DNA of 64,000 bases from Levilinea saccharolytica (GCF_001306035.1 NZ_LGCM01000035.1:91785-155784), one strand, 5' to 3'. Positions 1-8,585 are shown, numbered from the stretch's first letter. Program-made: numbers and translations. Notes: generated by a model from the sequence alone, not told the origin.

Positions 1-1
1 A

Positions 2-643
2 ACCTTCGCCTGCAACGCCATCACCGGCCTGGCCCGCATGGGCGGCATGCCCGTGGGCATCGTGGCCCAGGAACCCAGCGTGATGGCCGGCGTGATTGAC
101 ATTGACGCCGCCGATAAAATCTCGCGCTTCGTGCACATGTGCGATGCCTTCAACATCCCCCTGGTCACCTTCGTGGATTCGCCAGGCTTCCTGCCGGGTG
201 TGGATCAGGAACACCGCGGCATTATCCGCCACGGAGCCAAAGTGCTGTATGCCTATTCGGTCGCCAGCGTGCCCAAGGTGAGCATTGTCACCCGCAAGGC
301 CTACGGCGGCGCGTATGTGGTCATGAGCAGCAAGTACATGGGCTGCGACGTCAACTACGCCTGGCCCTCCGCCGAGATCGCCGTCATGGGGCCGGAAGGG
401 GCTGCCAACATCCTCTACCGCAAGCAGATTGACGCCGCCGCTGACCCCGCCGCCGAGCGCACCCGCCTGACGGATGAATACCGCAAGAGCTTCCTGAACC
501 CCTATGCTTCCGCCAAAGCCGGTTACATTGATGACGTCATCGAGCCGCGCGAAACCCGCCCCCTGGTCATCGCCGCGCTGCAGGCCCTGCGCACCAAGGT
601 AGCCCAGACCCAGCCGCGCAAACACGGCAACATGCCGGTATAA
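2..643 (+). CDS. mmdA: Acyl-CoA carboxyltransferase subunit, 5'-truncated (methylmalonyl-CoA decarboxylase alpha type)
   Basis: The frame is open from base 2, so the N-terminal half lies outside the window; 213 residues remain. The visible part carries C-terminal carboxyltransferase features: TFACNAITGLARMGG, the FVDSPGFLPGVDQE loop, KAYGGAYVVM and the AVMGPEGAANILYRK segment. Family knowledge: such subunits move CO2 between an acyl-CoA (methylmalonyl- or propionyl-CoA) and biotin on a carrier protein. It is followed within 12 bases by gamma, biotin-carrier and beta subunits of a sodium-pump decarboxylase, which favours methylmalonyl-CoA decarboxylase alpha over a soluble propionyl-CoA carboxylase beta subunit. 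The substrate cannot be fixed from this fragment. Confidence 0.88.
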   Translation, partial: TFACNAITGLARMGGMPVGIVAQEPSVMAGVIDIDAADKISRFVHMCDAFNIPLVTFVDSPGFLPGVDQEHRGIIRHGAKVLYAYSVASVPKVSIVTRKAYGGAYVVMSSKYMGCDVNYAWPSAEIAVMGPEGAANILYRKQIDAAADPAAERTRLTDEYRKSFLNPYASAKAGYIDDVIEPRETRPLVIAALQALRTKVAQTQPRKHGNMPV

Positions 644-655
644 AGGAGATTGGTG

Positions 656-1018
656 ATGGGATCTGCGTTGACAAACGCCCTGTTAATCACCGCCATCGGC
701 ATGGGCCTGGTATTTTTGGCCATCCTGGCGTTGTGGGGGCTGATGGAATTGATGGTGCGCCTGGGGGCAGACCGGGCAGAGGCTGCGGAAGAAAGCTCCG
801 CTTCCGAAGCTGCCGATGAAACCCCCGTGCTGACCGACCCGCGCAAAGCGCGCGCGGCCGCCCTGGCGGTGTCTGTGGCCCTGGCCCTGCGCCAGCGCTC
901 CGCCGCTCCGGCTGCCCCGGCCAGCGGGTTAAGCGCCTGGCAAGCCGTTCTGCGCGCTGGCCAGCTGACCCAGCAGATGCAATCTTATAACCGACGATCT
1001 CGAGGAAATCAGCGATGA
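656..1018 (+). CDS. oadG: Sodium-pump decarboxylase gamma subunit (OadG family)
   Basis: This 120-residue protein has one hydrophobic helix at about residues 6-33, followed by an acidic, Ala/Glu-rich tail, the usual design of OadG/MmdD subunits that hold the carboxyltransferase to the membrane beta subunit. An in-frame TTG and GTG lie just upstream, but AGGAG at 644-648 sits 7 bases before the ATG at 656, so that start is chosen. Its last four bases (ATGA) overlap the start of the biotin-carrier gene, suggesting translational coupling. Sequence conservation in this family is low, so the call rests on size, topology and gene order. Confidence 0.8.
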   Translation: MGSALTNALLITAIGMGLVFLAILALWGLMELMVRLGADRAEAAEESSASEAADETPVLTDPRKARAAALAVSVALALRQRSAAPAAPASGLSAWQAVLRAGQLTQQMQSYNRRSRGNQR

Positions 1019-1446
1019 AAATTCGTGTCAAAATTGATGAACAAACCTATGATGTCGAGGTCGGCGACCTGAACGCCCGCCCCATCCTGGCCACCCTCGA
1101 AGGCGAGACCTTCGAAGTGTGGCCCGCGGAGGAAAGCGCAGAGCTGAGCCCCGCGGCGGTGGAACCCGGCTGCGAGCCCACCCTTGCCGCTCCCGCTCCT
1201 GCGGCGGCGGGCGGCCCGGCTGTGGATAAATCCAAATCCGTGCAGGCCCCCATCCCCGGCGTGATCCTCTCCGTGGCGGTTAAGGCCGGCGATACGGTCA
1301 AAACCGGCCAGGAACTCTGCCTGTTGGAAGCCATGAAGATGAAAAACGCCATCCGCGCCAACCGCGATGGGAAAATTGCCAACGTGCTCGTCGCCTCCGG
1401 CGACGCCGTACGGCACGGCCAGGTATTGATGGAATTTGCGGATTAA
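1015..1446 (+). CDS. Biotin carboxyl carrier protein of the decarboxylase complex
   Basis: The protein is 143 residues long: an N-terminal beta-rich segment, an Ala/Pro-rich hinge at about 45-70, and a C-terminal biotinyl domain. The biotin acceptor is the lysine of EAMKMK (about residue 108), 35 residues from the C-terminus as is normal. It would carry CO2 from the carboxyltransferase to the membrane beta subunit, where decarboxylation drives Na+ export. The start overlaps oadG by four bases and oadB follows after 11 bases. A free carrier rather than one fused to the alpha subunit resembles methylmalonyl-CoA or glutaconyl-CoA decarboxylases. Confidence 0.92.
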   Translation: MKIRVKIDEQTYDVEVGDLNARPILATLEGETFEVWPAEESAELSPAAVEPGCEPTLAAPAPAAAGGPAVDKSKSVQAPIPGVILSVAVKAGDTVKTGQELCLLEAMKMKNAIRANRDGKIANVLVASGDAVRHGQVLMEFAD

Positions 1447-1457
1447 GGGGCGGTCTG

Positions 1458-2576
1458 ATGGACTTTACCCAACTGCTGCAAGATATCTCGCGCGGGGTCA
1501 CCTCCTTCACCTGGGGTAACGCGGTCATGATCGCCGTCGGGTTGATCCTGATCGCCCTGGCCGTGGTGAAAGAATATGAACCCGTGCTGCTGCTGCCGAT
1601 TGGCTTCGGCTGCATTTTGGCTAACCTGGGGATGTCGGTAGAATCCGGCATGATGAAGGTGATTTACGACGCCGGCATCAAAACCGAGCTCTTCCCCCTG
1701 TTGATCTTCATCGGCGTGGGCGCCATGATTGACTTCCGCCCGCTGCTGGCCATGCCTCACATGGTGCTGCTGGGCGCCGCCGGACAGTTCGGCATTTACG
1801 GCACGCTCATCCTGGCCACCCTGCTGGGCTTCCCCCTCAACCAGGCGGCCTCCATCGGCGTGATCGGCGCCATTGACGGCCCCACCGCCATCTTCGTGGC
1901 CAGCAAACTCGCCCCCGAAATGTTGGGCGCTATCGCCGTGGCGGCCTACTCCTACATGAGCCTGGTGCCCATCATCCAGCCGCCCGTCATGCGCCTCATG
2001 ACCACCCGCAAAGAGCGTCTGATCCGCATGGAATACACCGCGCGGCCCGTCTCCAAGCGCGTGGTCATCGCCTTCCCCCTGGTGGTCACCGTCATCGTCA
2101 GCATCCTGGCCCCCGACGCGCCCCCCCTCATCGCCACCCTCATGCTGGGCAACCTGCTGCGCGAAAGCGGCGTGGTGGAACGTCTGAATAAGACCGCCCA
2201 GAACGAACTGATCAACATCACCACCCTCTTCCTGGGCCTCGCCATCGGCGCCACCATGACCGCCGCCTCATTCATCAAGTGGCAAACCATCATGGTGCTG
2301 CTGCTGGGTCTGCTGGCCTTCGTGCTCGACACTGTGGCCGGTCTGCTGTTTGGCAAGCTGATGTGCTTCATCACCCGCGGCAAGATCAACCCGCTGATTG
2401 GGGCCTGCGGCATCAGCGCCTTCCCCATGGCCGGGCGGCTTTCCGCGCAGATGGCCCAGCAGGAAGATTACAACAACTTCATCCTCATGCACGCGATGGG
2501 CTCCAACACCGCGGGGCAGCTCGGCTCGGTCATCGCCGGCGGCCTGCTGCTGGCCCTGGTGAGCGGCATGCTCTAG
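1458..2576 (+). CDS. oadB: Sodium-ion-translocating decarboxylase beta subunit (OadB/MmdB family)
   Basis: This 372-residue polytopic membrane protein matches the short MmdB/GcdB-type beta subunits. The conserved GVIGAIDGPTAIFV segment (about residues 134-147), with its intramembrane aspartate, and the PLIGACGISAFPMAGR segment near the C-terminus belong to the family. The beta subunit decarboxylates carboxybiotin and exports Na+. It ends the operon and is followed after 25 bases by a strong terminator. The Mrp antiporter at 23-29 kb could work with the sodium gradient this complex makes. Confidence 0.92.
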   Translation: MDFTQLLQDISRGVTSFTWGNAVMIAVGLILIALAVVKEYEPVLLLPIGFGCILANLGMSVESGMMKVIYDAGIKTELFPLLIFIGVGAMIDFRPLLAMPHMVLLGAAGQFGIYGTLILATLLGFPLNQAASIGVIGAIDGPTAIFVASKLAPEMLGAIAVAAYSYMSLVPIIQPPVMRLMTTRKERLIRMEYTARPVSKRVVIAFPLVVTVIVSILAPDAPPLIATLMLGNLLRESGVVERLNKTAQNELINITTLFLGLAIGATMTAASFIKWQTIMVLLLGLLAFVLDTVAGLLFGKLMCFITRGKINPLIGACGISAFPMAGRLSAQMAQQEDYNNFILMHAMGSNTAGQLGSVIAGGLLLALVSGML

Positions 2577-2601
2577 ACCTTTTTCTGGCGTAATCCCCCC
2601 A

Positions 2602-2640
2602 ACGGGGCAGGGAGCAAGCAGCCCTGCCCCGTTTTGTTTG
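2602..2640 (+). terminator. Rho-independent terminator after oadB
   Basis: A perfect 11-bp stem (ACGGGGCAGGG at 2602-2612 with its complement at 2622-2632) closes a 9-base loop and runs into TTTTGTTTG. It sits 25 bases after the oadB stop codon. Confidence 0.93.
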
Positions 2641-2692
2641 TTCACCTGTACAATAAAGAGCAAAGGATTTCAACGCCCAAAAGGAGAGAACC

Positions 2693-3463
2693 ATGAGCGA
2701 GCTGCAGCCCAATTTCAGCCTGGCCGGTCAGGTGGTGATGTTAACCGGGGCCAGCCAGGGCATCGGTTACGGCCTGGCCAAGGCGCTGGCGGGGGCCGGG
2801 GCCAAATTAGCCCTGTGCGCGCGCAGCCTGCCGGCTTTGGAAGGGCTGGCCGCCGAAATTCGCGCCGCGGGGGGCGAAGCCCAGCCCTACGCGCTGGATG
2901 TGCGCGATCTGGCCCAGATTCAAAGCGCGGTGCAGGCCGTCCAGCGCGACTTTGGCCGGATCGACGTGCTGGTCAACAACGCCGGTTTAGGCTCCAACCA
3001 AAAGGCCGAGGAAGTCACCGAAGCCGAATGGGATGAGATGATGGATGTCAACCTGAAGGGGCTGTTCTTCTGCGCCCAGGCCGCCGGTCGGGTGATGCTG
3101 GCCCAGGGGCACGGGCGCATCATCAACATGTCCTCCCAAGCCGGGGTGGTGGGCATCCGCGAACACGCCGTCTACAGCGCATCGAAAGGCGGCGTCAACC
3201 TGCTCACCAAAGTGCTGGCCCTGGAATGGGCCGCGCGCGGGGTGACCGTCAACGCCGTAGCCCCCACCTTCATCTACACCCCCGGCACCGCCGAACGCCT
3301 GGATAACCCCGACTATCTGCGCGGGGTGCTGGATCGGCTGCCCATCGGGCATGTCGGCACCATCGCGGATGTGGCCGCCGCGGTGATTTACCTGGCCTCA
3401 CCCGCGGGCGGCATGGTCAACGGCACGGTGCTGCTGGTGGACGGCGGCTGGACGGCGCAATAA
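2693..3463 (+). CDS. SDR-family NAD(P)-dependent oxidoreductase
   Basis: The 256-residue protein is a classical short-chain dehydrogenase: cofactor motif TGASQGIGYG (about residues 19-28), VNNAG, catalytic Ser in INMSSQAGV and the YSASK active site (Tyr and Lys near 160-164). Closest general relatives are FabG-like and gluconate/sugar 5-dehydrogenase-like SDRs; the substrate cannot be told. AAAGGAG at 2681-2687 precedes the ATG at good spacing, and a lone -10 hexamer (TACAAT, 2649-2654) lies upstream. It stands alone and converges on the MOSC gene, 13 bases away. Confidence 0.88.
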   Translation: MSELQPNFSLAGQVVMLTGASQGIGYGLAKALAGAGAKLALCARSLPALEGLAAEIRAAGGEAQPYALDVRDLAQIQSAVQAVQRDFGRIDVLVNNAGLGSNQKAEEVTEAEWDEMMDVNLKGLFFCAQAAGRVMLAQGHGRIINMSSQAGVVGIREHAVYSASKGGVNLLTKVLALEWAARGVTVNAVAPTFIYTPGTAERLDNPDYLRGVLDRLPIGHVGTIADVAAAVIYLASPAGGMVNGTVLLVDGGWTAQ

Positions 3464-3476
3464 TACAGCCCGCGTC

Positions 3477-4022
3477 TCAGCGTCCCATCTGAAAAATATC
3501 CCCGGCGGCGATCCACCCGGCCCGCTCCACCCAGGCGGCAATCCCCCGGCGGTGCACGGCCGCCTTGGGAAAGGCCCCCGCCAGATCCGCCCGTTCGGGG
3601 AAATGGCGGTTCACCTCTGCCCCCGCCACGCGGCAAGGCGCGTTTTCCCCCTCCACCACCAGCACCGCATCGCCGGGGAAAAACAGGCGCTTGCCCGGCG
3701 GCAGCTGGGTCAGGTGGGGCAGGCCGGAAATCAGCAGGTTAGCCCCCAACCATTCGGGCAGCAGCGCGGGGATACCCAGCACGCCGGCCACCTCCGCCAG
3801 CTCTTCCACCGACACGATCGTCAATTGGCGGCTGTTGCGCATGGGCGTTCCACGCGGATACCAGGGCGTGCGCGCGTCCGCCGGGCGGGTAAAGCCGTAG
3901 TGCTTGTCCCCCACCACGCCTTCCAGGGTCACTTCGATTCTGTCCTGCGCCTCCGCGGCGATAGAATCGGCCTGGGATGCCGTCAACACCTGTTCCACAC
4001 GGGCCGTCTGATCCAGATTCAT
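3477..4022 (-). CDS. MOSC-domain protein
   Basis: This 181-residue protein resembles the C-terminal domain of molybdenum cofactor sulfurases and YiiM/YuaD-like proteins. Visible motifs are GVVGDKHYGF (about residues 36-45), the ANLLISGL segment and ENAPCRVAG with the conserved cysteine of MOSC domains. MOSC proteins are linked to sulfur handling on molybdenum cofactor, but this free-standing type has no defined substrate. GGAGG precedes the ATG, and a strong promoter lies upstream (4067-4095, minus strand). It forms a single-gene unit convergent with the SDR gene. Confidence 0.82.
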   Translation of the reverse strand: MNLDQTARVEQVLTASQADSIAAEAQDRIEVTLEGVVGDKHYGFTRPADARTPWYPRGTPMRNSRQLTIVSVEELAEVAGVLGIPALLPEWLGANLLISGLPHLTQLPPGKRLFFPGDAVLVVEGENAPCRVAGAEVNRHFPERADLAGAFPKAAVHRRGIAAWVERAGWIAAGDIFQMGR

Positions 4023-4066
4023 ATTTCTTCCTCCAAGGGCGTAAAAATATGCGGGTGCGCGTCTAA

Positions 4067-4095
4067 ATTATAGATGATTTTTGTCTGATTTACAA
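4067..4095 (-). promoter_or_regulatory. Sigma-70-type promoter of the MOSC gene
   Basis: On the minus strand TTGTAA (4090-4095) and TATAAT (4067-4072) are separated by exactly 17 bases, 45 bases upstream of the MOSC start codon. Confidence 0.72.
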
Positions 4096-4115
4096 AAAGC
4101 ACCCCTCCATTTCGG

Positions 4116-4144
4116 CCGTCAAAATCCCCACCCGCCGGTATAAT
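4116..4144 (+). promoter_or_regulatory. Probable promoter of the MFS transporter gene
   Basis: A perfect TATAAT (4139-4144) lies 59 bases before the MFS start. The matching -35 position, 17 bases upstream, reads CCGTCA, which is weak, so only the -10 is well supported. It is divergent from the MOSC promoter, 44 bases away. Confidence 0.45.
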
Positions 4145-4203
4145 CAACAGCAGCGCAAGTCAGGCTCGCGCTGATTTCACCCCACCTCAGGGAGACTCAT
4201 CCC

Positions 4204-5382
4204 ATGCACACTTCCAAAACCGTCCGCTACGCCATGTTTGGGCTGCTGTATTTTGCGCAAGGAACCATCCTGGCCTATTTCACCGCCCTCAACGCCCTGT
4301 ACTTCCTCTCCAAAGGGCTGAGCATGACGGATGTGTCCATTTTCGCCACCATCGCGCTGATCCCCTTTGTGATCAAGATCTTCCTGGGCATGCTCAGCGA
4401 CCGGGTCAACCTGCTGGGCATGGGCCACCGCAAGCCCTACATTTTGCTGGGACTGCTGGTGCAAACCCTGTGTCTGATCCTGGCTCCGTGGATTGACCCC
4501 GCCAAACATTACTGGGGCTTTGTGGTTCTGGCCTTTGTGCTGCAAATGGGCATGGCCCTCTACGACACCTGCACCGACGGCCTGGCGCTGGATACCACCC
4601 CCGAATCGGAGCAGGGCACGATCCAGGGCTTCATGGTCGGCGGGCGGGCGGTGGGGGTCATCGTCACCTCCTCGCTGGTGGGGCTGCTGGCCCAACATGT
4701 CTCCTGGAGCGCGGTCTTCTGGAGCCTGGCCGGCCTCACCCTGCTTCCGCTGGTGCTGGTGCTGGGTGTGCGCGAAGCGGCTCAGCCGGTGGAACGCCAG
4801 TTCCAATGGAGCGCCTTCCGCGCCTTCAAACAAGGCCGGGTGCTGGCCCTGGCCGGCCTGGGGATGATCTTCTTCTTGATCATCGCCGGAGCCAACCAGT
4901 TGGTCAATCCCTTCCTGCAGGCCACCTTTAACATCTCCCTCAGCACCGCCGGGTTCTTGACCACCGTGTGGGGCCTGGGGGTGGTGCTGGGCGGGGCCAC
5001 TGGCGGCCAGTTATACAGCCGGGTGGGCCACCGCCGCGCCGCGCTGATCTGCATGGCGGTCGGCCTGGGGGCCATCGTGCTGCTGGCCTTCACCCCCAGC
5101 GCCGCCCTGGCCTGGGTGCTGGTGGCCTTCTTCGGGCTGGCCTATGGGGCTTACCAAACCCTGTACTTCGCCCTGGCCATGCGCTTCACCGTGCCGCAGA
5201 TCGCCGCCTCCATGTTCTCCATCCTCATGGCCGTCACCAATATCGGCCAGGGCATTGGCCTGGGGCTGAGCGGCTTCCTCTCCGACAACATCGGTTTCCA
5301 GATGGCCTTCCTGGCCTTTGCCGCCTTCAACCTGCTGGCCCTGCCCCTGCTGCCCGCCGTCTTTGGCAAAAAGGCGGCCTGA
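4204..5382 (+). CDS. MFS transporter
   Basis: The 392-residue protein has about 12 hydrophobic helices and the major-facilitator loop signature between helices 2 and 3 (GMLSDRVNLLGMGHRKPY). The DTCTDGLALDTTP segment near residues 120-132 recalls AmpG/PucC-like branches with polar residues in helix 4. Neither substrate nor direction can be inferred. GGGAG precedes the ATG. The next gene begins two bases after its stop, so the two are probably cotranscribed with the phosphatase-like gene. Confidence 0.85.
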   Translation: MHTSKTVRYAMFGLLYFAQGTILAYFTALNALYFLSKGLSMTDVSIFATIALIPFVIKIFLGMLSDRVNLLGMGHRKPYILLGLLVQTLCLILAPWIDPAKHYWGFVVLAFVLQMGMALYDTCTDGLALDTTPESEQGTIQGFMVGGRAVGVIVTSSLVGLLAQHVSWSAVFWSLAGLTLLPLVLVLGVREAAQPVERQFQWSAFRAFKQGRVLALAGLGMIFFLIIAGANQLVNPFLQATFNISLSTAGFLTTVWGLGVVLGGATGGQLYSRVGHRRAALICMAVGLGAIVLLAFTPSAALAWVLVAFFGLAYGAYQTLYFALAMRFTVPQIAASMFSILMAVTNIGQGIGLGLSGFLSDNIGFQMAFLAFAAFNLLALPLLPAVFGKKAA

Positions 5383-5383
5383 G

Positions 5384-5839
5384 ATGAGCGTGCCGCTGTG
5401 GATGCACATCCTCAATTATCTGGAAATCTCCGAGCGCCTGGGCACGGGCGGCATGCCCACCCGTGAACAGTTGGCCGCCCTGCCCGCGGCGGGGTATCAG
5501 GTGGTCATCAATCTGGCCGTGCCCGAATCCCCCAACGCCGTCCCAGAGGAAGCCGAACTGGTGCGTCAGTTGGGCATGACCTACCACGCCGTGCCGGTGA
5601 TTTGGGAACAGCCCACTGCCGAAAATTTGCGCGCCTTCTTCGCCGCCCTGGAAGCCCACCCCGAGGAGAAGATCTTCGTCCACTGCGCCATGAACATGCG
5701 CGTTTCCATCTTCGTCTGCCTCTACCGCGTGCTGCGCCAGGGGCTGCCCCTGGTTCAGGCTCTGGAAGATGTGCACCAGATCTGGCAGCCCAACCCCACC
5801 TGGCAGGCCTTTTTAGAAGAAATGCTGTCGGCAGGATGA
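5384..5839 (+). CDS. Protein tyrosine phosphatase-like protein with a shortened P-loop
   Basis: The 151-residue protein looks like the small dual-specificity phosphatase fold: a beta strand leading to VHCAMNMRVS (about residues 101-110) and then a helix. In classical enzymes the catalytic Cys and Arg are separated by five residues (CX5R); here only four lie between C102 and R107, as in a recognised but poorly characterised family of tyrosine-phosphatase-like proteins. The start at 5384 directly after the MFS stop is chosen; a longer reading would begin inside the MFS gene. Activity is uncertain because of the P-loop. Confidence 0.72.
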   Translation: MSVPLWMHILNYLEISERLGTGGMPTREQLAALPAAGYQVVINLAVPESPNAVPEEAELVRQLGMTYHAVPVIWEQPTAENLRAFFAALEAHPEEKIFVHCAMNMRVSIFVCLYRVLRQGLPLVQALEDVHQIWQPNPTWQAFLEEMLSAG

Positions 5840-5866
5840 CTACCGCCCACTCGGCCCGCTTTCTGG

Positions 5867-5872
5867 TAAAAT
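5867..5872 (+). promoter_or_regulatory. Likely -10 element of the kinase gene
   Basis: TAAAAT preceded by CTGG stands 54 bases before the kinase start in a short gap. No good -35 is visible, so it is only a candidate. Confidence 0.35.
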
Positions 5873-5926
5873 CTACTGTCAGGCTCGCCCTGTCCATTTT
5901 TCCCCAACCGCTGCAGGAGGTTGTGC

Positions 5927-7780
5927 ATGCCCTTTGTAATCGGTGAAACCGTAGGGCCGTATCGTCTGACCGAGCAATTAGGTCAGGGAGGCATGGCCAC
6001 GGTATTTAAAGCCTACCATGCAGCCCTCGATCGGTACGTGGCCATCAAAGTCCTGCATCTGGCTTTTATGGAAGACCCCAGCTTTTTGGCGCGCTTTCAG
6101 CGCGAAGCCCGCGTGGTGGCCCGGCTGGATCATCCTCACATTGTGCCCATCTACGATTTTGCCGAACACGAAGGCCGCCCATATCTGGTGATGAAATTCA
6201 TCGAGGGCGACACCCTCAAGGCCCGCCTGGAACAGGGACGGCTGCCGCAAAGCGAAATTCTGCGCATCATCGAGACCATGGGCGCCGCGCTGGAATATGC
6301 CCACCAGCAAAATGTGCTCCACCGCGATATTAAGCCCTCCAATGTGCTTGTCGCTCAAGACAACCAACTGTACCTGACCGATTTTGGCCTGGCGCGCATG
6401 GCCGAAACCGGCGAAAGCAGCCTGACCGCCGACCGCATGGTGGGCACCCCCCAATACATGTCCCCGGAGCAGGCCCTTTCTAAGCCCGACCTGGACGCAC
6501 GCTCTGATATTTATTCCTTCGGCGTGATGATGTACGAAATGCTGGTGGGCCGCGTGCCCTACAACGCCGATACCCCCTTCGCCATCATCCACGATCACAT
6601 CTACACCCCCCTGCCCCTCCCGCGCGAGGTCAACCCCGATATCCCCGCGCCGGTGGAACGCGTGCTGCTCAAGGCCCTGGCCAAAGACCCGCTGGACCGC
6701 TTCGCCTCGATGAGCCGCCTGATCGAAGCCTACCGCGCGGCGGTGGCCCCCGGCGGCGAAGACCTTCTGGCGGGCGAGGTGGGGCTGGACGCCACCCAGT
6801 CTGCCCCCAGCCTGTTCTCCACCTCCACACCTGCGCCTGCGCCCGCGGCGGAGCCTGCCGCCAAGGTGTCCGTTTCGCTCGAAGCGGATGTACCCAAAAA
6901 GCGCCGTCCCACAGGCTGGATGCTGGGCTGCGGCATCAGCGCGCTGGTGATCACCGTGCTGTGCCTGTTCATGGGCCTGCGCGCCTTGATCATGGACACA
7001 GATGGATTTGTCACCCAGGTGCAGACCGGCCAGGCCATGGCCACCAGTATTAACCATCCCGACTTTAACCCCGAAAGCCTGTTAACCCTGGTCCCGGGAG
7101 AATTTGGCCCCGAAGCGATGGCCACCTTAAACGTCCTCTTTGAGGAGAATGGCAGTCAAACCCCCACTCTGGCCGTTTCGCCGTCCACGCCCATTCCCTC
7201 GGCTGACCGTGAGGCAGCCCTTGCAACCCTGCACGAGGCCATCACTGCCTGGGATCAGGGCAACCCCCAAAAAGCGCGCGAACTGCTCAATAAAATGCGC
7301 GAACAAGCCGCTGGAGATGTGGACGTTTATGAGCAAGGGTTTCAGGTGGTGCGCGAGCGCAACGCCTGGGCGCTTGGAGCCATGATCTTGCTGGAAAAAG
7401 AGCGCCGCCTGCCGGGGGATCTGGTCTTGCTCAAGCTGCCCGCAGCGCATGAGATTGTTTTTGAGGCGGCCAAAGACCCCGCTGTAAAAGATGTGTTTGA
7501 GCGCAATGCAGACGACCCCTTGCTGGCCGCTGCCCGTATCCGTTATGTGCTGCACCACGGTCGTTTGGAAACCGCCCAGCAGGAACTAGAAAAAGCCCTG
7601 AAAACGCCCAAAACTCTGCGCGATTTCCCAGAAATACATTTGGTTGAAGCCGAGCTGTACATTAAACAGGGTGATGCCGTCAAAGCCCAAAAAACCCTGG
7701 AGCAGCTGCTCAAAAACCCCGATCTGCTGCCGCCCTGGCTGCAGAAACGGGCTGAAGAAACCCAAAAGGGCTTGCAGTAA
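5927..7780 (+). CDS. Membrane-anchored Ser/Thr protein kinase (PknB-like) with extracellular repeat region
   Basis: This 617-residue protein has an N-terminal Hanks-type kinase domain (about 12-270) with glycine loop LGQGGMATV, Lys41 in AIKVL, catalytic HRDIKPSN (Asp134), DFG at 152-154 and GTPQYMSPE, so it should be active. A Pro/Ala-rich linker precedes a transmembrane helix (about 330-352). The outer part (355-617) is predicted helical with short repeated hairpins resembling tetratricopeptide repeats, not PASTA domains; it could sense a ligand or bind proteins. AGGAGG six bases before the ATG at 5927 decides the start. It lies just upstream of tpiA, with no obvious functional link. Confidence 0.92.
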   Translation: MPFVIGETVGPYRLTEQLGQGGMATVFKAYHAALDRYVAIKVLHLAFMEDPSFLARFQREARVVARLDHPHIVPIYDFAEHEGRPYLVMKFIEGDTLKARLEQGRLPQSEILRIIETMGAALEYAHQQNVLHRDIKPSNVLVAQDNQLYLTDFGLARMAETGESSLTADRMVGTPQYMSPEQALSKPDLDARSDIYSFGVMMYEMLVGRVPYNADTPFAIIHDHIYTPLPLPREVNPDIPAPVERVLLKALAKDPLDRFASMSRLIEAYRAAVAPGGEDLLAGEVGLDATQSAPSLFSTSTPAPAPAAEPAAKVSVSLEADVPKKRRPTGWMLGCGISALVITVLCLFMGLRALIMDTDGFVTQVQTGQAMATSINHPDFNPESLLTLVPGEFGPEAMATLNVLFEENGSQTPTLAVSPSTPIPSADREAALATLHEAITAWDQGNPQKARELLNKMREQAAGDVDVYEQGFQVVRERNAWALGAMILLEKERRLPGDLVLLKLPAAHEIVFEAAKDPAVKDVFERNADDPLLAAARIRYVLHHGRLETAQQELEKALKTPKTLRDFPEIHLVEAELYIKQGDAVKAQKTLEQLLKNPDLLPPWLQKRAEETQKGLQ

Positions 7781-7826
7781 ACCTCTAATTTGGCAATCTA
7801 AACCCAATGGAAAGGGAGAATTTTTG

Positions 7827-8585
7827 ATGAGAAAACCTTTTGTTGCTGGTAACTGGAAGATGAACAAGACCGCGGCCGAAGCCCGCGCCCTGGTGAGCGA
7901 GATGCTGCCGGGTCTGCGCGCGGTGGAAACGGTGGAACGGGTGATTTGCCCGCCCTTCACCGCCCTCAGCACCGTGGCCGAACTTCTGGCGGGCGGGCCG
8001 GTGGGCCTGGGCGCGCAGAATATGCATTGGGAAGCCTCCGGCGCTTTCACCGGTGAGGTGGCCCCCGCGATGGTGAAAGAATTTTGCCAGTACGTTATCC
8101 TCGGCCATTCGGAACGGCGCGCCTACTTTGGCGAGACGGATCAAACCGTCAACCGCCGCCTCAAGGCCGCTCTGGCCGCGGGTCTGACCCCCATTGTGTG
8201 CGTGGGCGAGACCCTTCAGGAAAATGAAAGCGGTCAGACCTATAAAGTTGTTTCCGGGCAGGTGCGCGGCGGGCTGGAAGGCCTGAGCGTGGAAGAAGTC
8301 GGCCGCCTGGTCATCGCCTATGAACCCGTGTGGGCCATCGGCACGGGCCGCGCCGCCAGCGGCAGCGACGCCAACGCCGTGGTGGACGGCATCATCCGCC
8401 CCACCCTGCAGGAAGTCTTCGGCAATGCCGCCGCCGACGCCATGCGCGTGCTCTACGGCGGCTCGGTCACCGGCGCCAACGCCGCCGAGTTCTTCCAGAT
8501 GCCCGGCATTGACGGCGCCCTGGTGGGCGGCGCCAGCCTGAAACCCGCCGATTTCGTCAAGATCGTGCAGGCAGCCGCGCAGTGA
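7827..8585 (+). CDS. tpiA: Triosephosphate isomerase
   Basis: At 252 residues this is full length. Active-site residues are visible: N9 and K11 in GNWKMN, His94 in GHSERR, Glu166 in AYEPVWAIGTG, and the phosphate-binding YGGSVTGANA and GALVGGASL segments. It interconverts dihydroxyacetone phosphate and glyceraldehyde 3-phosphate in glycolysis and gluconeogenesis. The ATG at 7827 follows AAAGGGAG; a longer in-frame reading would overlap the kinase gene and lacks family similarity. The stop overlaps the GTG start of the next gene. Confidence 0.98.
   Translation: MRKPFVAGNWKMNKTAAEARALVSEMLPGLRAVETVERVICPPFTALSTVAELLAGGPVGLGAQNMHWEASGAFTGEVAPAMVKEFCQYVILGHSERRAYFGETDQTVNRRLKAALAAGLTPIVCVGETLQENESGQTYKVVSGQVRGGLEGLSVEEVGRLVIAYEPVWAIGTGRAASGSDANAVVDGIIRPTLQEVFGNAAADAMRVLYGGSVTGANAAEFFQMPGIDGALVGGASLKPADFVKIVQAAAQ

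Noticed and set aside
1221..1229. Perfect DnaA-box complement TGTGGATAA
   Set aside because: A single copy inside the biotin-carrier coding sequence, with no cluster around it, so not evidence for an origin there.
2649..2654. TACAAT before the SDR gene as a full promoter
   Set aside because: The -35 position falls inside the oadB terminator and has no match, so I do not list it as a separate promoter.
7644..7826. N-terminal extension of the tpiA frame by 61 residues
   Set aside because: The extension is the out-of-frame end of the kinase gene; the true start has a ribosome site and family similarity begins exactly there. The same reasoning rejects extensions of purD (21514-21666), the M29 gene (47278-47619) and the second ABC gene (55998-56081).
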